Shown piece by piece: positions 35,760 through 47,441 of a stretch of 64,000 nt of DNA. How positions within the stretch are numbered: the first letter of the stretch is position 1; the number at the start of each line of letters is the position of its first letter. The translations under genes and the position numbers were made by a program. Source of the DNA: Rhyzopertha dominica (taxonomy: Eukaryota > Arthropoda > Insecta > Coleoptera > Bostrichidae); NCBI GenBank assembly GCA_025024175.1, contig QCXZ01000041.1, positions 46,557,786 to 46,621,785 of the forward strand, read 5' to 3'. The notes under the pieces are model-generated. The model worked only from the letters and a program-made list of their open reading frames with translations, had not been told where the DNA came from and did no database searches.

Positions 35760-37550
35760 AAAGAAAGAAGGCTGGGAACTGGGTTTTTGGTGGCTAAAAA
35801 GATGAATGGTTGCATAAAGAAGTTCACACCAATCAACGAAAGATCGTGTTGCATGATGCTAGTAGAGGGAGGCGTAAAAACATCAATAATAAAGGGGCAC
35901 GCTCCAACAGAGGAGAAAGAGGAAGAAATCAAAGATGAGTTCTATGAGGAGCTGGATGAAGCGTACGAGAGGGAAGGTTGTGACCAAATGAGGATGGCAG
36001 TAGGGGACTTTAATGCAAAAATTGGAAAACAGGGGTTTCTAAGACCAACAATAGGAAAGCACAGTAAACATGAAAAAACAAATGAGAATGGCAGCAAACT
36101 TATAGGTTGGACGGCGGGAAATGATTGTTAGCACATATTATGAAAAGAAGGATATTTACAAATGAACATGGGTAGCACCTGACAATAAAACGGTAAACCA
36201 AATAGATCATGTTATAATATAAAGCAAATATATAAAAGTTATTAAAGACAAAATCGAGAAGAGAAGCAGATGTTAACTCTGACCATTACCTTCCAACAGT
36301 AAAAATCCACCGTGGTCCTATAAAGCATAACAACAAACAAGATAACAAGAATTGTAATGCCAATTACAATGAACAAAAGCTGTTGGAACATAAAAAAAAC
36401 TAGTAGAACAGCTATTAAGCGAAAAAGAATTAGATGGTAGTCTGGAAAATAAGTGGCAAAGTATAGAAGAATGCTTAAAAGGGGCAGCAATAAAGGTCTT
36501 GGGCAAAAGGAAAAAAGAAAGAAGGANCAAATGGTTTAATTCGGACTGTGAAAGGCAGAGAAAAAATAAATTGGAGGCTAGAATGCAGATGCTCCAATCT
36601 GGAACAGTAGAAGATATCAACAAGTATAATCAACAAAAAAGAAAACAAAGAAATGGTATAGGGACGCATAGAGAAAGTTTTGGGAAATCAAATGAAACAC
36701 ATGGAAGAGCTTTTTAAAAGCAGAGAAGTTAAGAACTTCTATCAAGAAATGAAGCACTCGAGACGAAGCAACCACCAAATGCCGTTAGCTTTCAGGGACA
36801 AGAATGGAGAAAGAGTAAACGAAGAGGATAGAATAATAGAAGGGTGGAAAAACTATTTTCTAGAGTTGCTAGGAGAAACGGTGTAGACTATCAAGAAGCC
36901 GATACAGAAGAAAATGAAGGAAACAACGTACAGCAAGAAGATGACATTTCACCCCCCCACTCTAGAAGAAGTCAAAGGCGCAATACAAAATCTTAAGAAC
37001 GGAAGAGCTTCAGGCGAGGACGGAATCAAAAATGAACAAATATTTATGAGTTAATAAAGCAAATCTGGCAAGAACAAAGAATGCCTAGTAAATGAACAGA
37101 AACTGTAATAGTTCCAATCCACAAAAAAGGTAAAAAATCGGTATATAATAACTACAGAGGAATTGCATTGCTTGACTCCATACATAAAATACTGGCTACA
37201 ATACTAAGAAACCGCATTCACGAGTATGCACAAAATGAAATGGGGGACTATCAAGCAGGCTTTCAACCCCAGAAATCAGTAACAGAGAACACAGCAAAGA
37301 ATTATACATCATATTAATAGACTTCCTTAAAGCATATGACTCTCTGGAGCGAAAACATATCCTAAAAGCAATGGAAAAGCTAAACATCCCAAAGAAACTC
37401 ATAGGTTTAGCACACATTACACTTGAAAACACAGTAAATAGGGTAAATGGAGAGGGAGAACGTCAGAAAGTTTTGAGGTTCGAGATGGAGTTTATCGTTT
37501 GTTCTATTTTCTTTTGCAACACAATTTTGAAGGATTGAAAGATTCACTCA
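35760..37550 (+). pseudogene. RTE-like LINE, endonuclease and partial RT, decayed
   Basis: The region opens with an endonuclease piece: IIKGHAPTEEKEEEIKDEFY...MRMAVGDFNAKIGKQ...RPTIGKHSKHEKTNENG. This is the pattern often labelled craniofacial development protein 2-like in RTE-class LINEs. An NQIDHV box and an SDH-like NSDHYLPTV follow in other frames. Then come KWFNSDCERQRKNKLEARMQ, FYQEMKHSRRSNHQMPLAFR, the first RT motifs (TLEEVKGAIQNLKNGRASGE, PIHKKGKKSVYNNYRGIALL) and a broken FLKAYDSLERKHILKAMEK. It ends about where QGD-SLSP would be, before the catalytic YADD. Multiple stops, frameshifts and N bases are present. Confidence 0.8.
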
Positions 37551-38661
37551 CATATTTACTATCGCTATTTTTATTTTAAAATAATATTTTTAGTTTTATT
37601 ACCTATGTTAATTAACGTATTTTGCATTAATTTAAATTCAAGTATATCACTGACACTGCAGTCTTTGCCGTATCAAATTCTCATTCAAACTTGAAACAAC
37701 TTTCAAGAAATCCAAGTTAATACCACTTCGAAGATTGCAAAATGATGACATAAGTAAAATTTTCGTCTTATTTTTTTCATCGCAATAAATTCGAAGTATC
37801 TACCACCTTGTGAGTTATTTATTTTGTATATTAATATGATAATGGTCATGGTTTGAGCACCGGAACAAACTGAAGGCCCTAGAAGAGTAAGCATCAAGAA
37901 AATGATTATCAACACTTTTAAGCAAATGAAACTGATTATGTTGTAAATTTCAAGCTTATGATGCTATTTTTCTTTCATGATAAGAAAATAATAAACTCCT
38001 TTTAAGGTCAGGAAATATATCGTCTGTTTCAGCAGCACTTAGACGTCCAGTTTTTACCTAAATGATAGCAAACGTTTAATTAAGTTTAGATTATCTGTTT
38101 TGTGGTTTAATTGGAAAGCGTTCAAAGAGCGCGTGAAGATTTCTCTTCACCCACAAATTAAATACTCGTATCCTCTGGTTAGAAAGGAACGTTTTGATAT
38201 CCTAAACAGATGCAACAAACTGATTTGTAGAAAATATTGACGAAGCTTTACTTCCTGGGTAATTACAACAAATCATTTTAACAATGACATTCGTTCAGTA
38301 ATCTTGTAGTATCTAAAGAAGATTTATAACGTTTTTAATGCCCACTGAAAACGTAATTATTACATTCGGTAAATGTTGTGGACTTTCTAAATGCTTATTT
38401 AACATATTCGAGGAAGACGTAACAGTCAGACCATTACACGCCATTCAACTTGGGAATGATGCAGAATATAGAATGGAAAACTACGACAAGACAACTTTTA
38501 CTTTTAACGTTGTTTGCATAATAANTTTTTTCTTGTAACCATTGTAATCCACTTTAAAACTAGAGAGACAAACAAATACTGATGATTATTAAAAAAATAT
38601 TTTATCATGANTTAAATNNTCCCAATCCTTGTTTTAAACACAAGAATATAAATATAAATTA
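37551..38661. other. Intron, nothing recognised
   Basis: AT-rich, with several N bases near 38610-38620. No supported feature. Confidence 0.45.
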
Positions 38662-38689
38662 AGCGTTCGGCTGAAAAGTTCGTAACGTT

Positions 38690-38755
<66 letters not shown>

Positions 38756-40281
38756 TTTATCTTCCTACAGGTTTAGAACCCAATAACAGGAAAATTACAG
38801 TTAGAAAAATAACATGAGGTGTAACAGATTGTTATGAGGACAAAATAAACTAAATAAATCCGTATTGGAATATTAATAATACCTTAACCGAACAGAAGAA
38901 ACATAATATACCGGATAACTGAAAACGTACTAAGAATTAACATATTTAACGATATGGTTTAAAATAAAGGATTTAGAGTTATACTGTATATCGCAAAAAC
39001 TGCAAATACAGTAAAAACGGCGGCACATAAGCACTATAGGCGATCTTAGAAACACATTCGATCGACCAGTGAAATAGGAAAGGGTTAGGTTCTGACGAGA
39101 ACTGACACGGGGCACAGCATAGTTAATCTTCTCAAGCAACCAACTACAGTCTAAATTATGATTAACTAGATTATAAAGAAGTGCGATAATGATACAAGTA
39201 CGGCGAGTTTCCAGTGAAGCAAAATTAAACCTGCTTAAAAGAATTTGGTGATCACTACCTCTCAGCGGATAAAAACCATCGGGTAAAAATGACTAAAATT
39301 TAAGAAATTTTCTTTGTACCTATTCGAGTTGATCTATAAATAGGAAACGATATTAACGCCGCGTATTCTAACCTAGTACGAATAAGAGAACAATATAATA
39401 ATTGTAAGGTGCGTAAATTAGTGAATTCCTTACAATTTCTATAAATGAAACCATAAGAATTGTATGATTTTGTAATTATATCTAAGATATGGTCGTTAAA
39501 CGTAAACTTTTGATCAAACACGACCCCGAGATCCTTAAACTTATTATTTCTATTTAGGACTTCATTATTGATTTGATATTGATAAACTAATATATTATGT
39601 CTACTAGTGAACGAAAGCACATTGCATTTTGGAATATTTAAATCTAATCTATTTAGATCACACCACGTTGTTAAAGAATTTAAGTCGTTTTGAAGGATCA
39701 AACGGTTGTCTGAAGAAGAAATGTTAGTGAATAATTTAAGGTCGACTGCAAACAATAATTTACAACAATTTAATGTGTCTGGTAGGTCGTTGATAAATAG
39801 AAGAAACAAAAGGGGACCTAAATTGGATCCTTGAGGAACACTAGAGTTTGGCCAAAATGGGTTAGAGACAAAGCTAGCATAGCGAACCCTATTTTCTCTC
39901 CCAATAAGATATGATTTAATCAGTTGAATAAGTGCAGGAGTGCAACCAAACCCTTCCAATTTAGCTAAGAGAATTTAATGATCAATTCGATCAAACGCCT
40001 TTCGAAAATCAGTAAATATGACGTCAACTTGACCTTGAGAGTCCAGTACTTCAGAAACAAATTGACTGAAGCAGGCCAAGTTGGTCACAGTGGACCTGTT
40101 GGGCATTTGACGATGTTCTTATGCTTTAAAGATTTGAAGACTTTGGCAAAGTTTTCAATATTATTGATGTTACCTTTTTTAATATAGCACATACGTAGGT
40201 TGACTTCCAGAGCTCTGGAAATTTTTATGTTTGAAGTATAAGGTTGAAAATATAATACAGAGGAGTTGTAAATATTGAGGC
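38690..40281 (-). pseudogene. Jockey/CR1-type LINE, second copy, 5'-truncated
   Basis: Same family as 20665-22333. The minus strand gives GFGCTPALIQLIKSYLIGRE, VPQGSNLGPLLFLLFINDLP, then FAVDLKLF where the other copy has FADDLKLF, so the catalytic Asp is lost. FKDLGVVFDQKFTFNDHIL and the thumb follow. The 5' end is cut inside the RT at 40281. The 3' end runs through GTTATTTTTC and GGAAGATAAAT into an (ATT)n tail at 38690-38755, so the tail of this family is a TAA/ATT microsatellite. Confidence 0.87.
38691..38755. repeat. (AAT)n microsatellite, LINE tail
   Basis: More than 20 AAT units directly at the 3' end of the minus-strand LINE, consistent with its retrotransposed tail. Confidence 0.93.
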
Positions 40282-40720
40282 AAAGGAAAACAATTTTTTT
40301 TAGCATTCAACATAGGTGCCACTGACGGCGATACACCGATTATAGCGATCTTCCAACTTTTAGATACCATTTTTGTAGTACGATTTGTCTTTTGTTTCAA
40401 AATAAGCCTCAGTCTCGGCGATTACATCTTCATCAGCGTCAAATTCCTTTCTAGCGAGCATTCTCATGAGGTCTGAGAACAGGAAAAAGAACACGGTGGA
40501 TGCGGAAGGAATTCGAAGTCCAATTCATGCAATATTGCCACCACTCTCACTGATTTGTGACACGGTGCATTGTTTTACTGAGACAGCATTTATTTCTTCT
40601 TCAAACGGGGCTGTTTTCCCCCGATTTCGTCCCTCAAACGATCCAGTAACGCAACATGTTAGTTGCTGTTGATGTTTTTCCCTTTTCAAGATAGTCGATA
40701 AAAATTAGTCCACGCGCATT
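40282..40720 (-). pseudogene. mariner transposase C-terminal half, decayed
   Basis: The minus strand reads ALLDRLRDEIGGKQPRLKKK, NNAPCHKSVRVVAILHELDF and EFLPHPP. After a deletion through the third catalytic region it continues DEDVIAETEAYFETKDKSYY and LEDRYNRCIAVSGTYVE. This is the C-terminal half of a mariner transposase of a different subfamily from the 31-kb and 56-kb copies. The catalytic Asp of the usual DNAPCH box is Asn here, and stops interrupt it. Confidence 0.85.
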
Positions 40721-40802
40721 CCAAAACTAACTAAAATAATATGGATTTAATTCTAGTGGCACCCTCACATAGAAACGACGCGAACTTTTCAGCCGAACCG
40801 AT

Positions 40803-42355
40803 ACATTCCTCTAATGGTCATCAACGTAATACTGTAAATAATTAAATTCAGAAGATTTAGCACTACTAACCACGTTGCTTGTTATAAGCCTGTTAAAAGT
40901 GCAGTTTCGTGCACATTTTTGTTTTCATCAGATCGTCATACACTCGTTTTCATTCATAATCCGTTACCTCCTCTATAATTACAGACTGCATTTGCACGAA
41001 CCCATTCATGGTCATTGTAATGTCATGTGCAGACGTTTAAAGGCACATGGACAATACGGTTTGCGGCGAGGAAAGTGTGAGAGAGGTTCGTAATGCATTT
41101 TTGATTGGCAGGCAAAAGACCACGCTGTACAATCACGTTCAAGTTTACAGGTAATTGCTTCTTGTTTCCTCGGATAAAGCAGGATTAACGGTACAAGCTA
41201 CAAAAACGTTTCTCTGTCAAGTCATCGTGTGTGTTCGTGAGAAATTTGCTTTCGATTTCGTCTATTTCGTTGTGCTCTACCTGCTCAGTGTCAATGTCAT
41301 TAGCAAGATGACAGGATTCAGACAATTAAAACAAAATGAAATTAGGTCGTCAATTCCTAAGATTTCTAGATTGAATGGTTTAGCATCAGAAGAGAAAAAC
41401 AAATTTTTATTTCAAATTTTGTGGTTTTTAGGCTCCAGATGAATTTTGAATCGTCATAAACTTGTAACAAGACCGCTTTTGCATTTTTTTAATTGATCAT
41501 TGTTAGATATTATGACGTTTAATTAAGTTTCTGGTTTCACATTAACTAGAAAAACATTTGGTAAATTCTATATACACAAACCAAAACAAATACCCTCAGT
41601 AGTATTGACTGTTGTCAAGACAATTCATTAAATTCAAACAAAAAGTACCTTTTTCTTGAATAATTTAACATCAAACAAAAATTTATTCACAGCTTAACTC
41701 TTTCAGTAAGTTTTATATTTTGTTTTATTATTCAAAGCTCATTATATTACCTTTTCAAAATCATGGCCAACAATTTAGATGTCATTCGTTATCAAAGAAT
41801 TAAAATAAAGTAAAAAAAATACTATTCGAGCGAATGGTGAACATATTAGAGGTGTTCCAACTATAGTGTTTACTTTAATATAGCATCACCCAGTTACATC
41901 AAATAATTACTACCAAAATCTTCGCTGTCTCAAAACTAAAGTGAGTTTTGAAAATGAATATACCTTTTATGATACTGTTCCTTGTATGGATGTTGTTGAT
42001 GTTGAGTTCAAATTAAATAATGTACTTCATCACGATAATGTGTTAATATTTCTGTTGAAGGTTTTGTAGACTAACCAACACTTGTTGTTTTAGATAATTT
42101 TGCACCTTTCGTTTCAAGCAAGAAAAATGGGCGATAGTGTTAGATATCATTAATACTCTCGGATTGTGGGGAGATGAGGTCTCCTTCATCCCTAGTTAAG
42201 GAAAATGTACATCATACTGTGTTTAAATTCACTGTTTATTTTGTCTGCAAGTCTGTGCACCGCAGATTTCCCATGGATACTAACCATCCTGCATTCGAAC
42301 CAAAATTTAAATAACATCCACTACATATTATCCGAATCAGTTCAAAGTTTATCGT
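40803..42355. other. Intron, nothing recognised
   Basis: Short unassigned frames at 40875-41093 and 41155-41442. No element ends. Confidence 0.4.
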
Positions 42356-42363
42356 CCTAAAAG

Positions 42364-42605
42364 CATAGGCGTAGCTAGAGTCGTTTTGGGGAGGTTAAGC
42401 CCCTCCCAAAAAAAACTTCTCGATAGCCCCCCTAAAAATATTTCTCGAGGTTTAAATATAATAATTTATTTATATGTATTGACTTTAAATTTTTATGAAA
42501 TACGGTAAAACTGCAATCGCCAAAGCTGCCTCCACTGGCAAGGTCAACTTCAATATTTAATGTTTTATTACCTATCGTAAATAATTATTATTAGCTACGC
42601 CTATG
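42364..42605. mobile_element. hAT-like MITE, 242 bp, 8-bp TSD
   Basis: Inverted ends CATAGGCGTAGCTA and TAGCTACGCCTATG are flanked by the exact duplication CCTAAAAG at 42356-42363 and 42606-42613. Eight-base duplications and CA-R-GGCGTA ends fit the hAT superfamily. It is too short to code. Confidence 0.85.
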
Positions 42606-42814
42606 CCTAAAAGCCAAATTGTTATTGGAATGTCTTACAGATACTATTTACAAGCTGCCAAAAGGCCAGTCTTTAATGATGCTCTCAAATTTTAGTTATA
42701 CAATGTAAACCTTAGGAAAAAACTTCAAGAATTTCTCAAGTTATATAGAGTATAGACGTTATAGGTTACTTCCTCTTAGTCTACTATGGAGAGTGTCTAT
42801 TAGAGTTCTTTTTG

Positions 42815-43020
42815 ATGATAGAAACCACACCGGCTTTAGCAAGGCGTTTGATACATTTTGACCACAATATCTTGATTCATAAGCTGAGTACTTTTGGGTT
42901 TCGTCTAGTGTACCACAAGGATCCACGACTGTTCTTATTGTATATTAATGACATTACTAAGGTTGCAGTGGTATAACGCATTACCTTACGATAATGACTT
43001 GAAAATAGATGATTGCAGTT
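42815..43020 (+). pseudogene. LINE reverse transcriptase relic
   Basis: Broken readings include FDHNILIHKLSTFGF, a VPQGST-like word and LLYINDITKVAV. This is the order of the conserved F.HNIL..KL...G, PQGS and INDI motifs of Jockey-like RTs. All are in different frames. Confidence 0.6.
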
Positions 43021-46000
43021 TGTTTCAAGACCGTCATACGCAAAGGGTAAATAATTAGCGTGTTTAAAACGTTTACAGTGTTATTTATAAATAACAAGGA
43101 TTAAATAGGACCTTTGCGGATGCCTTAAGGTATGCCAGAAGTAAAATAAACTCGTTTAAGTCAAATAGATAACACTGGATTTAAGCCATGAATAGACACA
43201 GTCAATAATGATAAATCTTTTAAGTTTACTAAGAAGTAACTCGATATCAACATGATCAGATGCATGACAAAAATCTGTGTACACAGTCTATTTGATTACC
43301 CTTCTCTAGAAGGTTTACAATATAGTTATTATAAATGAGCAGTTAGAAATTGTACTTGTCTGAAACATAAAATCCTGTTAGTGAGGTGAAATCAATGTTT
43401 TGTAAGTTATGAGAAATTGGTCCGCAATGATAGACACAATAGTTTTACATATTGCAGTGGTAATTCTTTATGTCTATTTTCGTCCAGTTTTAAGGAAAGC
43501 AGTTCAGTGATTGTTGGTGTAAACGTGATACAGGAAGAGGTAGTGATAGACAGCGTAATTTGAAAAAATTAACTGGAATACTATCAGTGCATTGTCGAGA
43601 GTTTTTTAAACATGTTTTGAATGCTAATAAGGCGATTATTAGGTATTATGTTTAATATACGAACATATTTGATATGTAGTTTTAACATTGTTTAAACTTC
43701 TGTTTTCATAGCCATAAAATTTGGAATACTTATCAAGTTTTTCTGGCGTACTTCCAAAATATCTAGGATTATAGCTTATATTATTTTAATAGTATTTAGT
43801 TATTTTATATTAATGTTCATGCCTGTGTTCTAGTAAACTTGTATTTATCAAAACACACAAGTTGCAAATTTTATTAACCGTTTTGTGACTAATGACAATC
43901 AATAAGGAAATGTATTTTTGTTGGTTTTAAATTTACGTTATGTAAAAAGTTCGTAAACAAAATAAAATATAGAAAATATCAAAATTTATGCTATTCTGCA
44001 GCACAATAAAAATTTATTAAACAGTAAAGAACATTTCCGAAATTATACTAAAAAAAGATATTATTTCCTACCAACGCTAAAGATGAATTAATCGAAATAT
44101 TTACTACGCGGAGGATTATTGATTTTGAATACAATTAAAAATGGCAAGCAGAAACATTGACATTTTCATCCATACATCTCTAAAATTAAGTTATATTATA
44201 AAACTGATCAATATTTAGTTAATTCAGAGTGTCAATTATTGTTTTATTTATTATTTTTCATATATTTTTCAGTGTTAATTATTGATATTACGATATTATT
44301 TGTATTTGGTAATAATTCACGCCCAGATTCACCAAGTAAAAGTGAATTCGATATACCAACGAGACCGTTTCGCATATTAGCCGCATTTAAACCATTTCTA
44401 TTCAGACACACAATGCTCGAACTGACTAGCGCCGAATTTTCGACGGTTTTTCATCTGCAGATCCAATTAGCGCCGTTGGCAATTTTCCGTCGTCATTGTT
44501 GTAGGAGCGCGTTGCGTGAATCGTCCGTACTTTCTACGTATCTTGAATGAGCTTTGTTGTACGTTCTGGCATCATGCAGAAAGTTCGAATCCGGAAATGT
44601 AATATTTAACACTAACAACGGTGAAATGGAATATTCTTCCTCAATTTGCGTTTAATTTTTCGTGCTGTTGGTTTTGTGTGGAATTTATGGAGCTCTTGGT
44701 AATTGCTCGTTGTGCAAGCGTTTTTAAAATCACCGGTTAACGTTAATTTTTAACCGTTAGGTGAATATTTGAAGGAGCGTGCTTTTTAGCTTGCCTAACT
44801 CTTTGTTATATTAATGTAAAGTAACAATTTTCAAAGAGAAATGGCATTATTGCTCTATTCTCTTGTTTAGTGACGTAATACATTGTATAATATTTTGATG
44901 ACGATTCATTTTTAACCAAAACCTAAAATGTCTAATCTAGAGACTAGTAACATTCTGAGTATTTGTAATTTTAACGTGTCAACTAACTTTTTGTTAATAT
45001 TCAGACGCCGTCATATGCTTCAAGAAGTCTATGCACAATCGAATCAATTTGTCTTATTGCAGATAGATTTTGATTCTATCTAACAGGACATACTTAATAG
45101 TTGAAGGTAAACATAAACTGTAATAAACCGATCGGAAATAAATACTCTAAAAGTAGAGATTATGCCAACTGTAAAATTTTCACCTACATGTACATATCCA
45201 CAAAACCCTAGTAGCTAATAAAAGTTCATTCTATTGGAGCTCGAAGGTTTGGCAATATATACTAAATATGCATATGAATTTACCAATTTTTTAAGTTGAT
45301 GAAAACCTTTATCTCACCTGTAAAAAAGATGAGCTGCATTCACTAACGAATTAAAAATGCGAGTCGGTGCAATCATCAAGAAGAATTAAACTCCTAGTAA
45401 TAGGGTCGTCCCGCACATTAAACTTTGATATGCCTTTTATTGCTTACATTATGAATACTAGTACCATGCATCTATTTTGCTTTCAGATTAATTTAACTCG
45501 TAACAAACGGCGATAGAAGAATTACCCTGTTTCAAACATTTTCTTAAATCCGCCAACAACTACGCAAAAGGTTCCTAATTTCCGTCATGCGCACTGTTAC
45601 AGCTCCCTAGGTAACTAGATGCTCACTGTTGTCAGTTTTATAAATAGCCAGAGAAATACAAATAATGCAATGGGAGTGAGAGAGAGGGGAGAAGGTATAA
45701 GTATAACCGTCAACGTCAATATTATAATGTAAGCATAGGAATAACCTGTAACTGTTCATCAGCCCTAGTATTCTTACAACACGGAACAAAACACTTCTTA
45801 ACGTAAGCCATTCTGACATTAAAAAACAACAGAGTACCCAAATACTTCGAAATCTTGCTCCACCACTTAATATGACAAATATGAAACTATGTAAACAAAA
45901 ACGCATGGCTAGAGTTGTTAGGGTTACTTGTTACACATGTGACACATGCAGCACGTGCGAACGTGCGATGTTGTCAGCGGTACTTTACCGTTTTCTTCTT

Positions 46001-47190
46001 AAAGACGGCCAGAGATCGTCCTGACAGTTTCAAAATTTATCATATCGTTGTCATACGAAAGTATACAAACTAAACATTATCCAGCTTCAAGCGTCGTTTA
46101 ATACCTCATAATAAAACATTAGTTCTAAAGCAGGTTCCATGGTTAAAGTGCTTTCGTATTTCATCAAAAAGCCAGTGTGAATGCGCTTATTATATTGAAC
46201 TGTTCATTATAGAATGAAGGATGATTTCAGTTATTTTCACAAATACGCCTTAAGTTGACCTAGGTATCAATGTCACAATGCCAGTTAACGACTACATTCC
46301 TCACAGTATGGCGAAAATTTGCCCACATTGGCAACGCGACGCAGTTCAAAAAATGTAAACAAATATTACTGGCAATGCCGCTAGAGCACTGGCTGTCATT
46401 GGTAATTCTCGCTTTCGTCAGCATGTGAACCTTTTACGTCATCTCCGTGGCGGAATATCGAGGCATTTGAAACAGATATTGAAAAATCCATACTTTCGCA
46501 TTTTTTTCTCGGCAAAGAACCGAAAAAATCGAAAAAATGTCTTTGTGCTTCAATAAAAAAAATTGTGAAACTACCCCATTATAGAGAAGAAGAAGAAGGG
46601 TATCCGACAAAATTGAAGCTGATTAGTATCCAGATAATTATTACTGAAGAAAAGCAAAATTTTTCTTTGAAAAAATAATGTTAGGTAGAGGCACACTTTA
46701 ACCTATTGCTTAATTTTATAATTTTAATAAAAACACAGGCTTATAACTAAAAGATTTAAATTCTTAATAAATTTATAAACTTAATATTATGATAATTAAA
46801 AAATATAACAGTTTTGGCCATTCAAAGTTTGCATAATTCGTTAAAAAAGCTACCTTAGTAACTAATTGTCAAAGTATAAATGATAAACGGATTGACTTTT
46901 AACTCATTTGTTTTCATTTGACCATGGCTAACTGCATTAAAATCAGAATAAAACAAAAACTTGGCTGTAACTCAATAATCATAGGCGATCTTAAAAAATG
47001 GCCGATTTCTTGGCCAACTTTGGTTTTTACAGGCTTCTATTAATGATTTATGCATCCAGGGCGCTTATGGAAAATTATCGATTAAATAAATTTGCCGCCT
47101 CTCAGGAAAGTGACGTATACTTGTAATCTGTCGATTCTTGAATTATTTTATATATTTTAATAAGCGAAAACGCCTGGGAGTGCGTATTTT
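43021..47190. other. Long intron stretch, nothing recognised
   Basis: AT-rich, with a less AT-rich patch at 44380-44560 (open on the plus strand for 103 codons from 44239) that I cannot assign. Minus frame 45607-45906 is unassigned. There are no clear repeat ends. Confidence 0.4.
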
Positions 47191-47198
47191 TAACATAT

Positions 47199-47441
47199 TT
47201 GATAGTGTTTTGTGGGATAATTAACTTTAAGGTTGCAGAAGGCTCACATTTCGGAGCTGTGGTGTCACATCCTTCAACTACTATCGCCGTGCATATTGTA
47301 ACTAGGCAGCAGTTACAAAAAAGCGACACAAGGAATTCGGAAATCAACGCCGCCCGTTTGCATGAATCATTTATAGAAGCCTTGCTAATGTTATTGCTTT
47401 GGCTAAAATTGCATAATGTAGTATTAGGCATGTATAAATGA
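47199..47441 (+). other. Unassigned 80-codon open frame
   Basis: The frame contains FKVAEGSHFGAVVSHPSTTI and SEINAARLHESFIEALLMLL. It lies in a patch with more GC than its surroundings. The composition looks protein-like, but I recognise no family, and the antisense strand is open too. A decayed transposon fragment is possible. Confidence 0.25.

Larger units (their letters stand above)
38662..40802 (-). mobile_element. Old mariner element, split by a LINE
   Basis: TA-flanked inverted ends share GTTCGGCTGAAAAGTTCG (near 38665 and, reverse-complemented, near 40799). The transposase reads from the right end. Most of the interval, 38690-40281, is a LINE inserted close to the mariner 3' end. Confidence 0.82.
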
